A stretch of DNA of 64,000 nt, taken from the NCBI RefSeq assembly GCF_001428105.1, contig NZ_LMSJ01000058.1, forward strand, positions 300,913 through 364,912, in the 5' to 3' direction. Under the pieces are notes generated by a model that made no database searches, was not told the DNA's origin, and saw only the letters and a list, made by a program, of their open reading frames with translations. A program made the translations under genes and the position numbers. Positions 31,784 through 40,865 of the stretch are shown here, piece after piece (the first letter of the stretch is position 1; each line of letters starts with the position of its first letter). The DNA comes from Paenibacillus sp. Soil766 (lineage in GTDB: Bacteria > Bacillota > Bacilli > Paenibacillales > NBRC-103111).

Positions 31784-32553
31784 CCCTCCTGCACCCCCAG
31801 CAGCTCATCTTTCTTGATGGCGCGGCCGTAGATCTCGGAGAACACATCATCCGTCGCATCAGCAACAGGTCCATCGTACACGACCTTCCCTGCACGAAGT
31901 CCGATAATGCGTGTCGCGTACTCGCGAGCCAAGTCGATAAAGTGAAGGTTGACAACGGTTGTAATCCCGAGGTCTTTGTTAATCCGTTTCAAGTCATCCA
32001 TAACTTGGCGCGTCGTGAGTGGATCCAATGAAGCAACGGGCTCGTCCGCCAGGATGATTTTGGCTTCCTGTGCGAGCGCTCTAGCAATGGAAACACGCTG
32101 CTGTTGACCGCCGGACAATTCATCGGCGCGCGAATACGCTTTTTCACGGATATTTACCCGCTCCAACGCTTTGAGCGAAAGCTCAATGTCCGCTTTAGGG
32201 AACAAACCAAACATCGTGCGAAGTGTGGAATGGTAGCCTACGCGGCCGGAAAGGACGTTACGGATAACTGTGGATCTTTTGACTAGATTAAAGGTTTGGA
32301 AAATCATCCCGATATCTCTACGCATCCGACGCAAGCCTGCGCCATTCGCTTTGGTAATGGATTTCCCATCGATTAGAATCTCACCGCTTGTCGTCTCATG
32401 CAAACGATTAATCGAACGAAGCAGCGTGGATTTACCAGCTCCTGATAATCCTACGATTACAACGAACTCCCCTGGGTGTATGGTAAGGTTAATGTCATTT
32501 AGGCCAACAGTACCATTTGGATATACTTTTGAAAGATGTTTAAACTCAATCAT
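31780..32553 (-). CDS. phnC: Phosphonate-type ABC transporter ATPase
   Basis: The 257-residue ATPase has Walker A GLSGAGKSTLLRSI (about 35-48), Q-loop MIFQTFNLVKRSTV, signature LSGGQQQRVSIARAL, Walker B IILADEPVASLDP and the switch His in VVNLHFIDLA. NLVKRSTVIRNVLSGRVGYHS is typical of PhnC. It drives uptake through the fused PhnE with PhnD as receptor. Its end overlaps the phnE start. No Pho box as clear as that of phnD is visible upstream. Confidence 0.95.
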   Translation of the reverse strand: MIEFKHLSKVYPNGTVGLNDINLTIHPGEFVVIVGLSGAGKSTLLRSINRLHETTSGEILIDGKSITKANGAGLRRMRRDIGMIFQTFNLVKRSTVIRNVLSGRVGYHSTLRTMFGLFPKADIELSLKALERVNIREKAYSRADELSGGQQQRVSIARALAQEAKIILADEPVASLDPLTTRQVMDDLKRINKDLGITTVVNLHFIDLAREYATRIIGLRAGKVVYDGPVADATDDVFSEIYGRAIKKDELLGVQEG

Positions 32554-32674
32554 GATTCGTCCTACTTTCTTTTACACAATTTCAAGTGCTAGACAGACTA
32601 CTTTCAACGAATAATTGAAAAATCCTTTTTTCTATCATTACCTTTAGAAAAAATTCATATTCCATTGTTCACCA

Positions 32675-32710
32675 TGCACAAAAAATGACCCTCTGCGCAC
32701 TCGCAGAGGC
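32675..32710 (-). terminator. Terminator of the NixA-type gene
   Basis: CCTCTGCG and CGCAGAGG form a perfect eight-base stem with a CACT loop near 32690-32709; on the minus strand it is followed after four bases by six T. Confidence 0.8.
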
Positions 32711-32720
32711 CCCATGTCTT

Positions 32721-33758
32721 TTATGGATTGTACTTTGAGCCCCAGCGCTCCTCAATCTTCATGCCTCTCCAAACGGCAATCGAAACGATCCACGCGATAA
32801 CGAACATCCCAACCAGAATAAAACCTAACGTACCGAAATCAATTTCTTGCAACCACGTCCAGAACGTACCTTCCATACTGAATTCTTCGGAAAGCACCTG
32901 TCCAAGCTCGATCACACCAATAATTAACGCCGCTACAACCGCAAGTGCGGTAACGGTCAAATTGTAATAAAGCTTGCGCACCGGCGTATGGAAAGCCCAT
33001 TTGTACGCCTTGGTCATGAACATACCATCTGCCGTATCGAATAGGCTCATCCCAGCCGCGAATAAGAGGGGCAGCGAGATGACACCGATGAACGGAATTG
33101 CATCTTTCGCCGCATGCGCGGATATGGCTAGTAAGGCGATTTCACTTGCCGTATCAAAGCCTAAACCGAATAGGAAGCCTAAGGGATACACATGCCAGCT
33201 TTTGGTAATGAACGAGAATAGCGGTTTAATGAGTCGCGTAATGAACCCACGAGATTCTAACAGCTCTTCAAACTCGTTGTTATCGTGCTTGCCGCTGCGA
33301 AACTTCAGGAACATTTTATAGAGACTAATAAGGATTAACAAATTGATGATACCAATGATGACGAGGAATAGTCCAGACACAGAAGCGCCGATCACACCGC
33401 CAAAACGCTGCATCCACGGTAGTTCACGAGCTGCCCATTGCACAGAGAATGCCGTTACAATCGCCATGACAAACACGACTGATGAGTGTCCTAATGAAAA
33501 ATAAAAACCAACCCCAAGCGGATTCTTCTTCTGTTGCACGAGCTTGCGCACCGTATTGTCAATAGCCGCAATATGATCAACATCGAACGCATGACGCATC
33601 CCTAACGTATAAGCCAATAGTCCAATTCCCCAGAAAGCTGGGGATGTTTTGGCGACGGTGTATATACCGATCAGCCCTAATATGTGTAGGAGGAGGATAA
33701 AGCCAACGTATCCGGCCCAGCTTTTCCTCTCCTGCAGCAAAGATCTCCACATAGTCAT
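32721..33758 (-). CDS. NiCoT nickel/cobalt transporter (HoxN/NixA)
   Basis: The 345-residue membrane protein has about eight helices and the NiCoT signature RHAFDVDHIAAIDN in TM2 (the HX4DH metal motif). Further family motifs are LGHSSVVFVMA and LFGLGFDTASEIALL. It imports Ni(II) or Co(II) with high affinity. A NikR-like regulator in this window is a plausible controller. The ATG at 33758 follows AAGGTGGG. An imperfect inverted repeat lies in the 198-base gap to the divergent kinase gene. Confidence 0.92.
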   Translation of the reverse strand: MTMWRSLLQERKSWAGYVGFILLLHILGLIGIYTVAKTSPAFWGIGLLAYTLGMRHAFDVDHIAAIDNTVRKLVQQKKNPLGVGFYFSLGHSSVVFVMAIVTAFSVQWAARELPWMQRFGGVIGASVSGLFLVIIGIINLLILISLYKMFLKFRSGKHDNNEFEELLESRGFITRLIKPLFSFITKSWHVYPLGFLFGLGFDTASEIALLAISAHAAKDAIPFIGVISLPLLFAAGMSLFDTADGMFMTKAYKWAFHTPVRKLYYNLTVTALAVVAALIIGVIELGQVLSEEFSMEGTFWTWLQEIDFGTLGFILVGMFVIAWIVSIAVWRGMKIEERWGSKYNP

Positions 33759-33956
33759 TCAACCCACCTTTTCCATTCGTGTTACGATTTACTAACAATG
33801 TAGCACACACGTGCAGGCATTGAGAAGTAGTGCGTCCATTTTTTGTGAAGAAATCTAAATCAGAGATGATATAATAGAATCCGTTCTAATCATACAGCCA
33901 TCTTATCTAAAGAAACATATTCCATCACTTATTTCAAAAAGGAGCTGATCCCCTGC

Positions 33957-34769
33957 ATGACTATGCGTAAATACAAGCTTTTTACAGTGCTAGTCCCCGT
34001 CTGTATTATTGGCGGATTTGAGTATATTCGTCATGAGTTTTTACTGCGCTATTTGACGATGGAAGCCGGCAATTTCACGATTACAGTGATCACGTTGCTC
34101 CTATCGTATCTCTTCGCTTCCTGGATGTTTACCAGCATGGAACGCAGCAATGAGAAAATCCTGCTCAGTGAAGCCCGCAGAGCGGTCTTCGAAGAGCGAG
34201 AGCGTCTGGCTCGGGAGCTGCATGACGATTTGGCGCAGACCCTCTTCTTCTTGAACGTGAAGCTGCGTCAAGGCGACATCGAAGAAGCGAAAGCCGCTGT
34301 TTCCGAGATCGACAATTCACTTCGTCAGGCTATTTTCAATCTCCGAACGCCGCCAGAAGAAGGTACTTCCTTTGGGCAACGCATTCATACCTATTTAGAC
34401 AACTGGCGCTTGGTCACAGGCATTGAACTTCAGGAGACCGTGAAGATCACCGAAAACAGCTTCTCGCCTAATGAAGAAATACTCCTCTTTGGCATTATGC
34501 AGGAGGCTTTCACGAATATTCGCAAGCATTCGATGGCAACCGATGCTAGCTTCCATTTGGAAGATGGCAACCATCACTGGCGAATGCACATCACGGATAA
34601 TGGGTGCGGCCTGCAGCCTAATGCGAAGGCTAATGCTAAGAGCACGACTTACGGCATCGATCTTATGCACAAACGAGCTGCCGAGCTCGGGGCTACACTT
34701 GAGCTTCAGAGTGAGCAAGACGCTGGCACGGAATTGATCGTACAAGCTGAAAGAAAGGTGAACAGCTGA
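33957..34769 (+). CDS. Sensor histidine kinase, NarL-partner type
   Basis: The 270-residue kinase has two short membrane helices in the first 60 residues with almost no external loop, then the HisKA_3 box with His in RERLARELHDDLAQTLFF (about residue 88) and a HATPase domain with EAFTNIRKHS (N-box), ITDNGCGLQ and TYGIDLMHKRAAELGATL. It likely senses at the membrane or inside the cell. Its stop overlaps the ATG of the response regulator by one base. The downstream ycnI suggests an envelope or copper-related signal, as inference. Confidence 0.92.
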   Translation: MTMRKYKLFTVLVPVCIIGGFEYIRHEFLLRYLTMEAGNFTITVITLLLSYLFASWMFTSMERSNEKILLSEARRAVFEERERLARELHDDLAQTLFFLNVKLRQGDIEEAKAAVSEIDNSLRQAIFNLRTPPEEGTSFGQRIHTYLDNWRLVTGIELQETVKITENSFSPNEEILLFGIMQEAFTNIRKHSMATDASFHLEDGNHHWRMHITDNGCGLQPNAKANAKSTTYGIDLMHKRAAELGATLELQSEQDAGTELIVQAERKVNS

Positions 34770-35440
34770 TGATGGAACAGATGCCCTTTCGCGTTCTTAT
34801 TGTTGATGATCATCCCTTAGCACGCAAAGCCATACAAAGCATGCTGGCGCCATGCGCTGATTTCTTCATCGTTGGAGAAGCTAGTACAGGCGAAGATGCC
34901 ATTCGACTATGTGGAGAGCTCGCTCCCGACGTCGTTTTAATGGATATCCATATGTCACCAATGGACGGATTGCAGGCTACACGACACATTAAACAAACCT
35001 ATGGCGGGATACGTATCGTTATGCTCACCGTTTCAGATGATGTTGCCGATCTCTTTACGGCTTTGCAATTCGGCGCGCAAGGGTATTTGCTCAAAAACAT
35101 GGATCCCGATGAATGGCTCAGCTATCTGCGCGCCCTGCTTGACGATAATTCGGAGGTAGCGCGCGGGATGGCGGACAAGCTATTCGGACGCTTCCGTTCA
35201 CCGGTTGGCGCGCACACGGAAGGCCCGAGTCCTCACATGTTGACGTCGCGTGAACAAGAAATCACCGCGTATGTCGCACAAGGAGATAATAATCGGGTCA
35301 TTGCCGAAAAGCTGCTCATTTCCGAGCATACCGTGAAAAATCACATGAAAAATATTCTCGTGAAGCTATCCCTAGAGAATCGTGTGCAACTCACCGCTTT
35401 TGCGATTAAGCATGGTCTGACACGAAAAGGACAAAACTAG
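34769..35440 (+). CDS. NarL/FixJ-family response regulator
   Basis: The 223-residue regulator has a receiver domain (residues 6-125; VLIVDDHPLARKA, phospho-acceptor Asp in DVVLMDIHMSPMDG) and a LuxR-type helix-turn-helix (about 155-215; LTSREQEITAYVAQGDNNRVIAEKLLISEHTVKNHMKNI). It is the partner of the kinase upstream. The 194 bases between it and ycnI hold no gene. Confidence 0.94.
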   Translation: MMEQMPFRVLIVDDHPLARKAIQSMLAPCADFFIVGEASTGEDAIRLCGELAPDVVLMDIHMSPMDGLQATRHIKQTYGGIRIVMLTVSDDVADLFTALQFGAQGYLLKNMDPDEWLSYLRALLDDNSEVARGMADKLFGRFRSPVGAHTEGPSPHMLTSREQEITAYVAQGDNNRVIAEKLLISEHTVKNHMKNILVKLSLENRVQLTAFAIKHGLTRKGQN

Positions 35441-35634
35441 TTAAAATAAACGGCTACATCGTCCTCCTTGGACTTCTCACAGTGTTTATCCAAAAATATA
35501 ACCGATTTATTAGGTGACACAAATAATTCTAATATTTCGAAAAAATAGCCCAGTCGAGTCATACTCATCTGCTTGTCTATCAGGTAAGATGGACAACATG
35601 GTAAGAGTTGATTTCGAAAGGGGAATATTATTCC

Positions 35635-36264
35635 ATGTTTAAAAAGTTCATGTTAACCGCAAGCTCGATGATGATCGCATCCATGCTTCTCGTGGGGATC
35701 GCAAGCGCTCACGTCACTGTATATCCGAAAGAAGCTACGCAAGGCAGCTATGAAGTTTTCACTGTACGTGTACCTTCTGAGAAGGACAGTGCGACTGTGA
35801 AAGTCGAGGTCAAATTCCCTCTTGATTCGGTGGCTGTTTCACGGTTTGAACCGAAAGCAGGTTGGAAGTACGACATCGCCAAGGATGCTGCTGGCAAAAT
35901 CACAGGCGTTACTTGGACAGCAACGGGTGATGGACTTGGAGCAACTGAATTCGGTGATTTCAGCATGCAAGGTAAAGTCGCTGATGCCGCTACGCAAATC
36001 ATCTGGAAAGCTTACCAAACTTACAAGGACGGTTCTGTCGTGGAATGGGTTGGAGCGAATGGCTCAGACAAACCCGCTTCTGTCACAACCGTTAAAGCGA
36101 AGGCTGCCGCTGGTGCGACTACGGACAGTCACGGGAATGTAACGGCTGGTACAGCTGCTGCTGGGGATAGTTCGGAATCGAAAACATCGCTGTACTTGTC
36201 TATTGCTGCCGTGGTGCTTGGCGCGTTAGCATTGATCGTATCGTTAGTTAGAAAACGTAAATAG
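35635..36264 (+). CDS. YcnI-like copper-binding envelope protein (DUF1775)
   Basis: The 209-residue protein has a signal peptide cleaved before His in ASAHVTVYPKEATQG, so the mature N-terminus is histidine, as in the copper 'brace' of Bacillus YcnI. The DUF1775 domain covers about 26-150 and includes the conserved tryptophan in KAGWKY and QIIWKAYQTY. A low-complexity Ala/Thr/Ser linker and a C-terminal membrane helix (about 182-203) followed by RKRK anchor it. AAAGGGG lies before the ATG at 35635; nine upstream codons are probably untranslated. Confidence 0.92.
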   Translation: MFKKFMLTASSMMIASMLLVGIASAHVTVYPKEATQGSYEVFTVRVPSEKDSATVKVEVKFPLDSVAVSRFEPKAGWKYDIAKDAAGKITGVTWTATGDGLGATEFGDFSMQGKVADAATQIIWKAYQTYKDGSVVEWVGANGSDKPASVTTVKAKAAAGATTDSHGNVTAGTAAAGDSSESKTSLYLSIAAVVLGALALIVSLVRKRK

Positions 36265-36283
36265 GAACGGTTTCATTGGTTTC

Positions 36284-36328
36284 AAAGGGCTGTTCACAAG
36301 GTGTTCCTTGTGGGCAGTCCTTTTTTTG
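36284..36328 (+). terminator. Terminator after ycnI
   Basis: AAAGGGCTGTTCACAAGG at 36284 pairs with CCTTGTGGGCAGTCCTTT near 36306-36323 with small mismatches, followed by seven T. Confidence 0.85.
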
Positions 36329-36347
36329 GGCAACGCGACAGAGAAAC

Positions 36348-36386
36348 AGAGACGTCCATCGAATGGTACATTCGATGGACGTCTCT
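36348..36386. repeat. Perfect 18-bp inverted repeat with 3-base loop
   Basis: AGAGACGTCCATCGAATG at 36348-36365 and its exact complement at 36369-36386 enclose GTA. There is no T-run, so it is not a standard terminator. It lies 22 bases after the ycnI terminator. Confidence 0.9.
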
Positions 36387-36429
36387 ATTTCGGCGCATGG
36401 ATGCAGACGGCTCTGTCTTTGCGCGTGTG

Positions 36430-36655
36430 ACACAGCACTTTATTAAATTTAGCTGTAAAAAGTACATCTAATCCAGCTCATTTTCAGTAATTATTCCGAA
36501 TAGATGGAAAATATGGTGTTAATTCCGATTAAATCCACCTAAAGGGATGAATCCCCTGAAATTAGCTGCATTTTTTCCAGTTAATGGGCTCTATTCGAGA
36601 AAACCGTTGAAATTAACTGTACTTTTTCCATCTAACAGCTAATTCAACCCTTCGA
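36430..36655. repeat. Dispersed intergenic repeat region B
   Basis: No gene is present. The DNA contains variants of the words seen at 22.3 kb and 63.8 kb: TTTAGCTGTAAAAAGTACAT, TAGATGGAAAATA, ATTAGCTGCATTTTTTCCAG and TTTTTCCATCTAACAGCTAAT. Units occur in both orientations about 30-60 bases apart. Confidence 0.6.
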
Positions 36656-36686
36656 CCAATACCCCTGGGGACTTGGCCCCAGAAGC

Positions 36687-37166
36687 TCATCTCTCGTAGA
36701 TCCGGAAATAGTACTCATACGGATTCTTCTCGTTACGCTCACCTTGTTCAGACGATACCAAGGTCCAATTGGACAAGTCGAGGTCCGACATAAAGGTATC
36801 CGCTTCGAACTCATCCTCGATGTATGTGATGTACATCCGAGTCACATGCGAAGCAAATAGTTTGAAAATCTCTGCTCCGCCGATAACAAACAATTCCTGC
36901 TCCTGGAATGCGTCGATCGCTTCGTCTACCGAGTGAATAACCTCGCAGCCTTCGGCCTGGTACGCAGTATTTTGCGTGAGAATGACGTTGCGTCTACCGG
37001 GAAGCGGCTTGCCGATGGACTCGTACGTTTTGCGTCCCATCAGGATGGGATGCCCCATCGTCACGTTTTTGAAAAACTTCAGATCGCCTGGCAGATGCCA
37101 AGGCAGCTTATTATTGACGCCAATGGCTCGGTTACGATCCATGGCAAAAATAAATGAAATACTCAT
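36687..37166 (-). CDS. Dihydrofolate reductase
   Basis: The 159-residue enzyme reduces dihydrofolate with NADPH. It has the standard features: FIFAMDRNRAIGVNNKLPWHLPGDLKFFK with the WHLP(G/E)D active-site region, PILMGRKTYESIGKPLPGR cofactor loop, and LFVIGGAEIFKLF. The catalytic acid is Asp in PGDLKFFK. It follows thyA by 33 bases; thymidylate synthase makes the dihydrofolate that this enzyme recycles. Confidence 0.96.
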   Translation of the reverse strand: MSISFIFAMDRNRAIGVNNKLPWHLPGDLKFFKNVTMGHPILMGRKTYESIGKPLPGRRNVILTQNTAYQAEGCEVIHSVDEAIDAFQEQELFVIGGAEIFKLFASHVTRMYITYIEDEFEADTFMSDLDLSNWTLVSSEQGERNEKNPYEYYFRIYER

Positions 37167-37199
37167 ACGACGAACACTCCTTTCGTTACAGCAACTTCC

Positions 37200-37994
37200 T
37201 TATATCGCAATCGGCGCCTTGATGCCTGGCAGCGGTGTGTAGTTAAGAAATTCAAAATCATCGAATTGGTAGTCGAAGATGGAAGCTGGCTTCCTTTTGA
37301 TATGAAGCGTTGGCAGCTCTTGCGGCTCTCTCCCTAACTGTTTATTCACTTGTTCAACATGATTCTGATAAATGTGTACATCCCCGCCGTTCCAGATCAG
37401 ATCCCCTACTTCCAGATTACACTGCTGAGCAATCATATGGGTTAACAGGGCATACGACGCCAGATTAAAAGGCAGACCCAAGAACGTGTCCACGGATCTC
37501 ATTTGGAACATACAGGATAAACGACCGTTCGCTACATAAAATTGAAACGCATAGTGACACGGCGGCAACGCCATATGATCCACTTCCGCAGGGTTCCAAG
37601 CGCTGACCAAGTGTCTGCGTGAATCTGGATTGGTCTTGATTTGGTGAATCAGTTTCTCAATTTGATCGATAACTTGCCCGTTCGGAGCAAGCCATGTACG
37701 CCACTGAGCACCGTACACGCGGCCAAGATTTCCATTTTCATCAGCCCACTCATCCCAGATCGTAACACCGTTTTCGCGCAAATATTGGACATTAGTGCTG
37801 CCGCTTATGAACCACAGCAGTTCGTGAACAATCGATTTGATGTGCAGCTTCTTCGTTGTTAAAAGAGGGAAACCCTCGCTCAAGTTGATTCGCATCTGAC
37901 GCCCAAAAACAGAAATCGTTCCTGTTCCCGTGCGATCTCCCTTTTCTACACCTTGATCTAAGACATCCTTAAGCAATTCTAAATATGCTTTCAT
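37200..37994 (-). CDS. thyA: Thymidylate synthase
   Basis: The 264-residue enzyme methylates dUMP to dTMP with methylenetetrahydrofolate. Visible motifs are GDRTGTGTISVFGRQMR near the start, the catalytic Cys in HMALPPCHYAFQFYV (about residue 146), SVDTFLGLPFNLASYALL and GDVHIYQNHVEQV. Full length for the ThyA class. First gene of the thyA-dfrA pair. Confidence 0.97.
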   Translation of the reverse strand: MKAYLELLKDVLDQGVEKGDRTGTGTISVFGRQMRINLSEGFPLLTTKKLHIKSIVHELLWFISGSTNVQYLRENGVTIWDEWADENGNLGRVYGAQWRTWLAPNGQVIDQIEKLIHQIKTNPDSRRHLVSAWNPAEVDHMALPPCHYAFQFYVANGRLSCMFQMRSVDTFLGLPFNLASYALLTHMIAQQCNLEVGDLIWNGGDVHIYQNHVEQVNKQLGREPQELPTLHIKRKPASIFDYQFDDFEFLNYTPLPGIKAPIAI

Positions 37995-38205
37995 AATTCA
38001 GTTATTCACCTCATACATTTGTATGCTTCTTTTATTATTGTTCTATTATAAACATTATCCTTTCCCTTGAACATCATTTGAACATCATTATTTAACATTC
38101 AATCTGCCAATTCGACAATTCCTCTCAATTTACACCCGTATACAAGAAAACCAGGTTTGTTCATAATTAAACATGAATTACCATCCATTTCCAAGGAGTG
38201 ATCTC

Positions 38206-38763
38206 GTGTCCAAAAGGATCTTATTTCTAACTGGTGATGCTGTTGAAGTATTAGAAGTGTACTACCCCTACTACCGTGTGTTAGAGGAAGGCTATGACGC
38301 CGTTATAGCTTCACCTGCGAAGAAAGTTCTTCGAACAGTGGTTCACGATTTCGTAGAGGATTGGGAAACGTATACCGAGAAACCCGGACATCTACTTCCC
38401 TCTCACGTCGCTTTCGCCGATGTTGATCCTAGTAAGTATGATGGGCTCATCATTCCTGGCGGCAGAGCCCCAGAATACATTCGCTCGAATGAGGATGTTC
38501 CACGCATTCTTCGTCATTTCCTTGAAGCGGATAAGCCCATTGGTTCTATCTGCCATGGTGCGCTATTATTCGCTGCTTTGAAAGATAATTCTTTCTTCGA
38601 AGGGCGCACGATGACGGCGTATCATGCATGCCGCTTAGATGTAGAAGCGCTTGGTGCTACATATGCCAAAGATACCCTGCATGTCGATGGCAAGCTCGTC
38701 AGCGGTCATGCATGGCCGGATCTACCAGGCTTTATGCGGGAGTTTTTGAAATTGCTCTCCTAA
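38206..38763 (+). CDS. DJ-1/PfpI family protein
   Basis: The 185-residue protein has the class I glutamine amidotransferase-like fold of DJ-1/PfpI, with nucleophile Cys in GSICHGALLF (about residue 118) and the family's GLIIPGGRAPEYIR. Members include deglycases, chaperones and peptidases; the exact activity is not readable. AAGGAG seven bases before a GTG at 38206 sets the start (MSKRILFLTGD); an upstream ATG at 38173 is not backed by a site. Confidence 0.88.
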   Translation: MSKRILFLTGDAVEVLEVYYPYYRVLEEGYDAVIASPAKKVLRTVVHDFVEDWETYTEKPGHLLPSHVAFADVDPSKYDGLIIPGGRAPEYIRSNEDVPRILRHFLEADKPIGSICHGALLFAALKDNSFFEGRTMTAYHACRLDVEALGATYAKDTLHVDGKLVSGHAWPDLPGFMREFLKLLS

Positions 38764-38781
38764 TTTCATATAAGACGTTAG

Positions 38782-38822
38782 AAGAACCGAAGCTGTCCAT
38801 CGACAGACTCGGTTCTTTTTTA
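38782..38822. terminator. Terminator between the DJ-1 gene and AraC gene
   Basis: AAGAACCGA at 38782-38790 pairs with TCGGTTCTT ending at 38817, with inner CTGTC/GACAG, followed by T6. Confidence 0.85.
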
Positions 38823-38823
38823 C

Positions 38824-39714
38824 TTACAAGGAATCGTCCATTCCATGCATTTTACGCAAATATTGTTTCGGCGTACATCCGTTGAATCGCTTAAACAGCT
38901 CGTAAAAATGCGCCATATTTTCAATGCCCACAGACTCAGCAATTTCGTTTACACTGCGATTTTCGGTCACGAGCAGCCGTTCCGCCTTCGAGATCCGCTT
39001 TTGATTGACGTAATCCGTAAAGGACGATCCCATCTTCTTTTTAAAATATTTCGAAAAATAGGAGTAGCTCATGCCCGCAATTTGACTTGCGACGACCATA
39101 TCTATTTTCTCAGTCAAATGGTCATCCACGTAGGTGATAAGTGCTCGAATCACGTCCACATCCGCATCCACATGCGCCTGCGAGGTCAACATCTCTCGTG
39201 TATCATGGCGAAGCAGCAGCAAGAGCAAGTGCTTAATATGCATGCTAACCGCAATTTCGTAGCCTTTCCTTTTGTCCCAAACCTCATCGTGTGTGTCCGA
39301 GATAATCTTGGCCATGCCATTTCTTACAGCTTCGTTTTCCTGAAATATATAATTGAGCGTTTCTAAAGGATGAAGGATCTCCAAGAAATGCCGATAGTAC
39401 ATCATCATAGCAGGGTCAAAATAAGGCTGAAAATCGATGTGCAGCACAATATAACTGAGATCCTTGTCACTAAGTTTGCGTCCTCTATGCAATTGAGAAG
39501 ATCCAATGACCATCACGTCCCCTGCTTGAAGCACATAGGTATGATTCGGCGTCTGGATTTCGTGGATTCCCTGCTCGACCAAAATGAACTCAACTTCTTT
39601 ATGATAATGCCAAATATCAGAGCTCGTCCGCTCTTCACCCGAAACCGTAAATCTCCACACTTTCATGCAGAGTGAAGGGTTTTGATAAGGGATCGGTTCT
39701 TTAAAAATATGCAT
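38824..39714 (-). CDS. AraC-family regulator with cupin sensor domain
   Basis: The 296-residue regulator has an N-terminal cupin-like ligand domain (about 20-100; YHKEVEFILVEQGIHEIQ, GDVMVIGSSQLHRG) and a C-terminal double helix-turn-helix (about 195-290; MSYSYFSKYFKKKMGSSFTDYVNQKR and VGIENMAHFYELFKRFNGCTPKQYLRK). Such proteins usually activate sugar-use genes. It is divergent from two Gfo/Idh/MocA genes with 140 bases between and very likely controls them. ATG at 39714 preferred over a TTG eight codons upstream. Confidence 0.9.
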   Translation of the reverse strand: MHIFKEPIPYQNPSLCMKVWRFTVSGEERTSSDIWHYHKEVEFILVEQGIHEIQTPNHTYVLQAGDVMVIGSSQLHRGRKLSDKDLSYIVLHIDFQPYFDPAMMMYYRHFLEILHPLETLNYIFQENEAVRNGMAKIISDTHDEVWDKRKGYEIAVSMHIKHLLLLLLRHDTREMLTSQAHVDADVDVIRALITYVDDHLTEKIDMVVASQIAGMSYSYFSKYFKKKMGSSFTDYVNQKRISKAERLLVTENRSVNEIAESVGIENMAHFYELFKRFNGCTPKQYLRKMHGMDDSL

Positions 39715-39854
39715 GTAAACCCAGCACCTCACTTTCAATCAGCACGAATTTGGATATAAAAAGCATAAATGCCCGCATTTCGGATCATTGGCAATATGTA
39801 TATCATATATCGTAGTTAGCCGATATGAAAGATGAAACTGAGGAGTGAAGCAGC

Positions 39855-40865
39855 ATGAAAATAGCCATTGTTGGTTGCGGGGGAATGGGAAACGTACACG
39901 CCTCCGGGTATATGAACATCCCAGATGTGAAACTGGTCGGTGTCTGTGATGTGGATTTCAGTTTAGCGCAAGAATTATCCAAGCGCACGGGAGCCAAGGC
40001 ATTTGCCTCCTTCGAAGCCATGCTCCGCGAGACGGATTTCGACGTGCTCAGCGTAACTGTACCCAGCTATTTACATAAAGAATTTACACTAAGAGCGGCA
40101 GAAGCTGGAAAGCATGTGATCTGTGAAAAACCACTTGCCTTAAATCTAGAAGATGCTGCAGAGATGATCCGCAGCTGTGAACAGCATGGTGTTCGGCTTT
40201 TTGTCGGACACGTTGTCCGTTTCTTCCCTGAATACGTTCAAATGAAGCAAGCGATTGATCAAGGGAAGCTAGGGCGCGTAGGTGTAGCTCATGCCAAACG
40301 CATTGGGTCTCACCCAGGAAATGCTAGACCTTGGTTCTTTGACGAAGATAAAAGCGGTGGCGTCATTGCCGATCTCATGATTCACGATATTGATTTCTTA
40401 CGTTGGGCCATGGGAGAAGTCAAGTCTGTCTATGGCTTGAACCAACGTGTGAAAGACATTGATTACGCAGCGGTTACGCTACTCTTTGAAAGCGGTGCCG
40501 TGGCGAACCTTGAAGCGTTCTGGGGCTATCACGGACCTTTCCAAACAGCGGTGGAAATCGCCGGCAGCAAGGGCATTATTCGCAGCGACAGTATGAAGAG
40601 CTCCTCCTTGCATATTTGCAAGGCTCCTTCCGACACGGGGGGTCGACGTTTTGCAGAAGTGCCGCAAAGTCCAGGCTATGCGAGCCCTTATGCCTTGGAA
40701 TTGGCGCATTTTATTGGGTGCATTCGTGAAGACTCAGAGCCGGTTGTCACAGCGCTCGATGCCTATAAAGCGTTAGAGATTACCTTAGCTGCGATGGAAT
40801 CGGTACGAACAGGTCAATCGGTCCTGCTGCAACAGAGCTCAAAGATCGGAGAGGAGACACCATGA
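39855..40865 (+). CDS. Gfo/Idh/MocA family oxidoreductase (first of pair)
   Basis: The 336-residue NAD(P)-dependent enzyme has an N-terminal Rossmann fold with GCGGMGNVHASGY and CDVDFSLAQEL, EKPLALN (the Lys of the EKP motif, about residue 93), and a C-terminal domain with the catalytic HDIDFLRWAMG region (His near 179). These enzymes act on sugars, inositols or sugar acids. GAGGAG precedes the ATG. Its end overlaps the next gene by four bases. Confidence 0.92.
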   Translation: MKIAIVGCGGMGNVHASGYMNIPDVKLVGVCDVDFSLAQELSKRTGAKAFASFEAMLRETDFDVLSVTVPSYLHKEFTLRAAEAGKHVICEKPLALNLEDAAEMIRSCEQHGVRLFVGHVVRFFPEYVQMKQAIDQGKLGRVGVAHAKRIGSHPGNARPWFFDEDKSGGVIADLMIHDIDFLRWAMGEVKSVYGLNQRVKDIDYAAVTLLFESGAVANLEAFWGYHGPFQTAVEIAGSKGIIRSDSMKSSSLHICKAPSDTGGRRFAEVPQSPGYASPYALELAHFIGCIREDSEPVVTALDAYKALEITLAAMESVRTGQSVLLQQSSKIGEETP

